Source of the DNA: Candidatus Zixiibacteriota bacterium
Lineage (GTDB): Bacteria; Zixibacteria; MSB-5A5; GN15; FEB-12
Direction: 5' to 3'
Assembly (NCBI GenBank): GCA_022570975.1
Contig: JACZYS010000039.1
Span: 1 to 14,657 of the forward strand
Length of the DNA stretch: 14,657 nt
Shown here: positions 13,196 through 14,657 of the stretch, one piece after another
How the letters are laid out: every line of letters begins with the position of its first letter
How positions within the stretch are numbered: position 1 is the first letter of the stretch
The notes under the pieces: generated by a model
What the model saw: only the letters and a program-made list of their open reading frames with translations
Told to the model about the DNA's origin: nothing
Databases searched by the model: none
Program-made: the position numbers and the translations under genes

Positions 13196-14531
13196 TAACC
13201 ATTGCCCATTCTTTTAAACCGGATATTAACCGGTCAATTTCTTCATCCGTTCTTTTTTCGGTAGCGGCAATAATCAGACAGTCATCCATTCCATTGAACC
13301 ATCTTCCGGCATCTATTCCGGGAAGAATTCTTTTTTCTACCAGACTCAATATAATTTCTTCGGCCGGTTTAGGTGTCTTAACGGCAAATTCTCTGACAAA
13401 CGACCCCTTGAAATAGGGTTCAAACCCTTCGATCTTAAATATCCGATCAGACAGTTTCTGAGCATTTTCTGCAGAGAGCAGGGCTACTTTCTTCAATCCT
13501 GTTTTACCTAATAGAGACAGATATACCGATGCCGCCGTAGCACAGAGGGCTTGATTGGTGCAGATATTTGAAGTAGCTTTTTCTCTTCTGATATGCTGCT
13601 CACGAGTCTGGAGAGTCAGTACAAAACCAGTTTTCCCCTGGCTGTCTTTGGTACGGCCGGCAATCCGACCAGGCATTGATCTTACCAGCTCTTTTTTGGC
13701 GGCAAAAAACCCTAACAACGGTCCGCCAAAAGAGACCGGGATTCCCATCGGTTGCCCCTCGCCAATTACAATATCTGCTCCGCAATCTGAAGGAGTTTTT
13801 AAAAGTGCCTGAGCTATGGGGTCAATATTAACGATCAGTTTGCCGCCGACTTTATGAATCATCTCAGCGGCAACTTTTATATCTTCTAAGAGTCCAAAAA
13901 AGTTTGGCTGACTGAGTAAAATTGAGGCCGTGTTTTCATCAATCATATCTTCCAGACGATTGAAATCGGTATGGCCATCTTTCATAGGGACGACTGTAAG
14001 TTCAATATCTGTTCCACTTAAGTATGTGGAAATAACTTCGGCATAGAGAGGGTTTATTGATTGAGAAATCAGAACTTTTGTTTTTTTTGTAGTTCTCAGA
14101 GATAAGTTTACTGCTTCTGCCGCCGCAGTAGCGCCATCATACATGGAAGCATTGGCTACACCCATCCCGGTTAGACGACATATATGTGACTGGAATTCAT
14201 AAATAACCTGCAACGTCCCCTGGGCTACTTCCGGCTGGTACGGGGTATAGGCGGTCATAAACTCCGGTCTGGTCATTATTGTATTCATTGCCGACGGGAT
14301 AAAATGGTCATAAACTCCGCCTCCGGCAAAGCAAACCAATCCTGACCTGTTTTCTGAGGAAAGAGTTTTTATTTCTCTAAGCAGCTCAAGTTCTGAAAGT
14401 GCCGGAATGTCAAGGGGTCGCTTAAGCCTTAAATCTGACGGGATATTTTCAAATAGGTCTTCAATTTTGCCAACGCCAATTTTTTTTAACATCTCCCGGC
14501 GGTCATCATCTGTGTTTGGAATGTAGGTCAT
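13182..14531 (-). CDS. gcvPA: Glycine dehydrogenase (decarboxylating) subunit 1
   Basis: This is the N-terminal half of the split P-protein. The 449-residue length is typical. Family segments are MTYIPNTDDDRREMLKKIGV at the start, CFAGGGVYDHFIPS, TAYTPYQPEVAQGTLQ, SMYDGATAAAEA, IGEGQPMGIPVSFGGP and REQHIRREKATSNICTNQAL, which shape the active-site tunnel next to GcvPB. As expected for this half, there is no PLP lysine. It starts 35 bases after gcvH, and its end overlaps the zinc-ribbon gene by 14 bases. Complete, no anomalies. Confidence 0.97.
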   Translation of the reverse strand: MTYIPNTDDDRREMLKKIGVGKIEDLFENIPSDLRLKRPLDIPALSELELLREIKTLSSENRSGLVCFAGGGVYDHFIPSAMNTIMTRPEFMTAYTPYQPEVAQGTLQVIYEFQSHICRLTGMGVANASMYDGATAAAEAVNLSLRTTKKTKVLISQSINPLYAEVISTYLSGTDIELTVVPMKDGHTDFNRLEDMIDENTASILLSQPNFFGLLEDIKVAAEMIHKVGGKLIVNIDPIAQALLKTPSDCGADIVIGEGQPMGIPVSFGGPLLGFFAAKKELVRSMPGRIAGRTKDSQGKTGFVLTLQTREQHIRREKATSNICTNQALCATAASVYLSLLGKTGLKKVALLSAENAQKLSDRIFKIEGFEPYFKGSFVREFAVKTPKPAEEIILSLVEKRILPGIDAGRWFNGMDDCLIIAATEKRTDEEIDRLISGLKEWAMVNVLS

Positions 14532-14566
14532 ACTTTCTCTATTTAATCTACTTATCTAAATTTCTA

Positions 14567-14657
14567 CTACTGCTCTATCAATTCTTTATAACTGCTGTCA
14601 CTGAGCAATTGTTCAATCTCATCTTCATTTTTTAGCTTAATTTTCACCATCCAGCCA
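14567..14657 (-). CDS. gcvH: Glycine cleavage system H protein, C-terminal end (partial)
   Basis: The last 29 codons of a gene that enters from the right edge: GWMVKIKLKNEDEIEQLL followed by SDSSYKELIEQ, then TAG at 14567-14569 with a second in-frame TAG just beyond. This is the standard GcvH ending (GW-x-V/L-KI ... LL-x-x-x-x-Y-x-x-L/I), the lipoyl carrier that shuttles the aminomethyl group between P, T and L proteins. The lipoyl-lysine region is outside the window. It directly precedes gcvPA, so the operon reads gcvH-gcvPA. Too short to trace in the usual gene search but clear by motif and context. Confidence 0.85.
   Translation of the reverse strand, partial: GWMVKIKLKNEDEIEQLLSDSSYKELIEQ

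Noticed and set aside
1..14657. CRISPR arrays, tRNA/rRNA genes, insertion sequences or phage genes
   Set aside because: No regularly spaced direct repeats, no tRNA-like cloverleaf stretches and no transposase or integrase motifs were seen on either strand.

Overview
All the well-supported genes in this window lie on the minus strand, so the story reads from right to left. Base composition is AT-rich and uniform from about 500 to the right edge. The gene content is housekeeping: glycine cleavage, pyrimidine synthesis, cell-envelope polymer synthesis and fatty-acid synthesis. The organism is a bacterium, probably uncultured and probably with an outer compartment (one exported thioredoxin, lipid-linked sugar enzymes). 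I cannot name the phylum from the sequence. The arrangement, with a split two-subunit GcvP, PyrR control and a probable selenoprotein, would fit one of the little-studied anaerobic candidate phyla, but that is a guess.

Region 1 (14657 to 8942): the end of gcvH, then gcvPA, a small zinc-ribbon protein, an exported thioredoxin-TPR protein, gcvPB and a double ABC ATPase of the ECF/cobalt type, closely spaced and probably one operon. The key observation is in the thioredoxin gene. Its reading frame is interrupted once, by TGA at 12638-12640, exactly where the first cysteine of the CxxC redox motif belongs (DFYTDW-TGA-KWCKRLD). A 9-bp hairpin with a GGUC tetraloop lies 14 nt downstream. The frame otherwise runs cleanly from an AAGGAG-preceded ATG at 12814 to 11948. 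This is best read as a selenoprotein with a U-K-W-C active site, which ordinary gene calling would truncate to a 206-residue stub lacking its signal peptide and active site.

Region 2 (8941 to 5859): a strong sigma70-type promoter (TTGACT-16-TATAAT), a structured leader with a hairpin resembling the PyrR-binding loop, a 40-codon leader ORF that overlaps the TTG start of pyrR by four bases, then pyrR-pyrB-pyrC. The layout suggests PyrR represses its own operon by covering the leader ORF's ribosome site, with the effect passed on by translational coupling.

Region 3 (5858 to 493): two DPM1-like glycosyltransferases, a rhamnosyltransferase-like GT2 and a WecA/TagO-type phospho-sugar transferase, which together look like a polyprenol-linked glycan assembly set. 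These are followed by accA, a Trm112/YcaR-like zinc protein and a PTS EIIA-like protein.

Region 4 (1 to 492): a broken left edge. A minus-strand MreC-like gene stops after only 103 codons. The adjoining plus strand has short pieces resembling a B12/radical-SAM protein (with an in-frame stop) and the N-terminus of methylthioadenosine phosphorylase. This looks like a rearrangement breakpoint or an assembly chimera.
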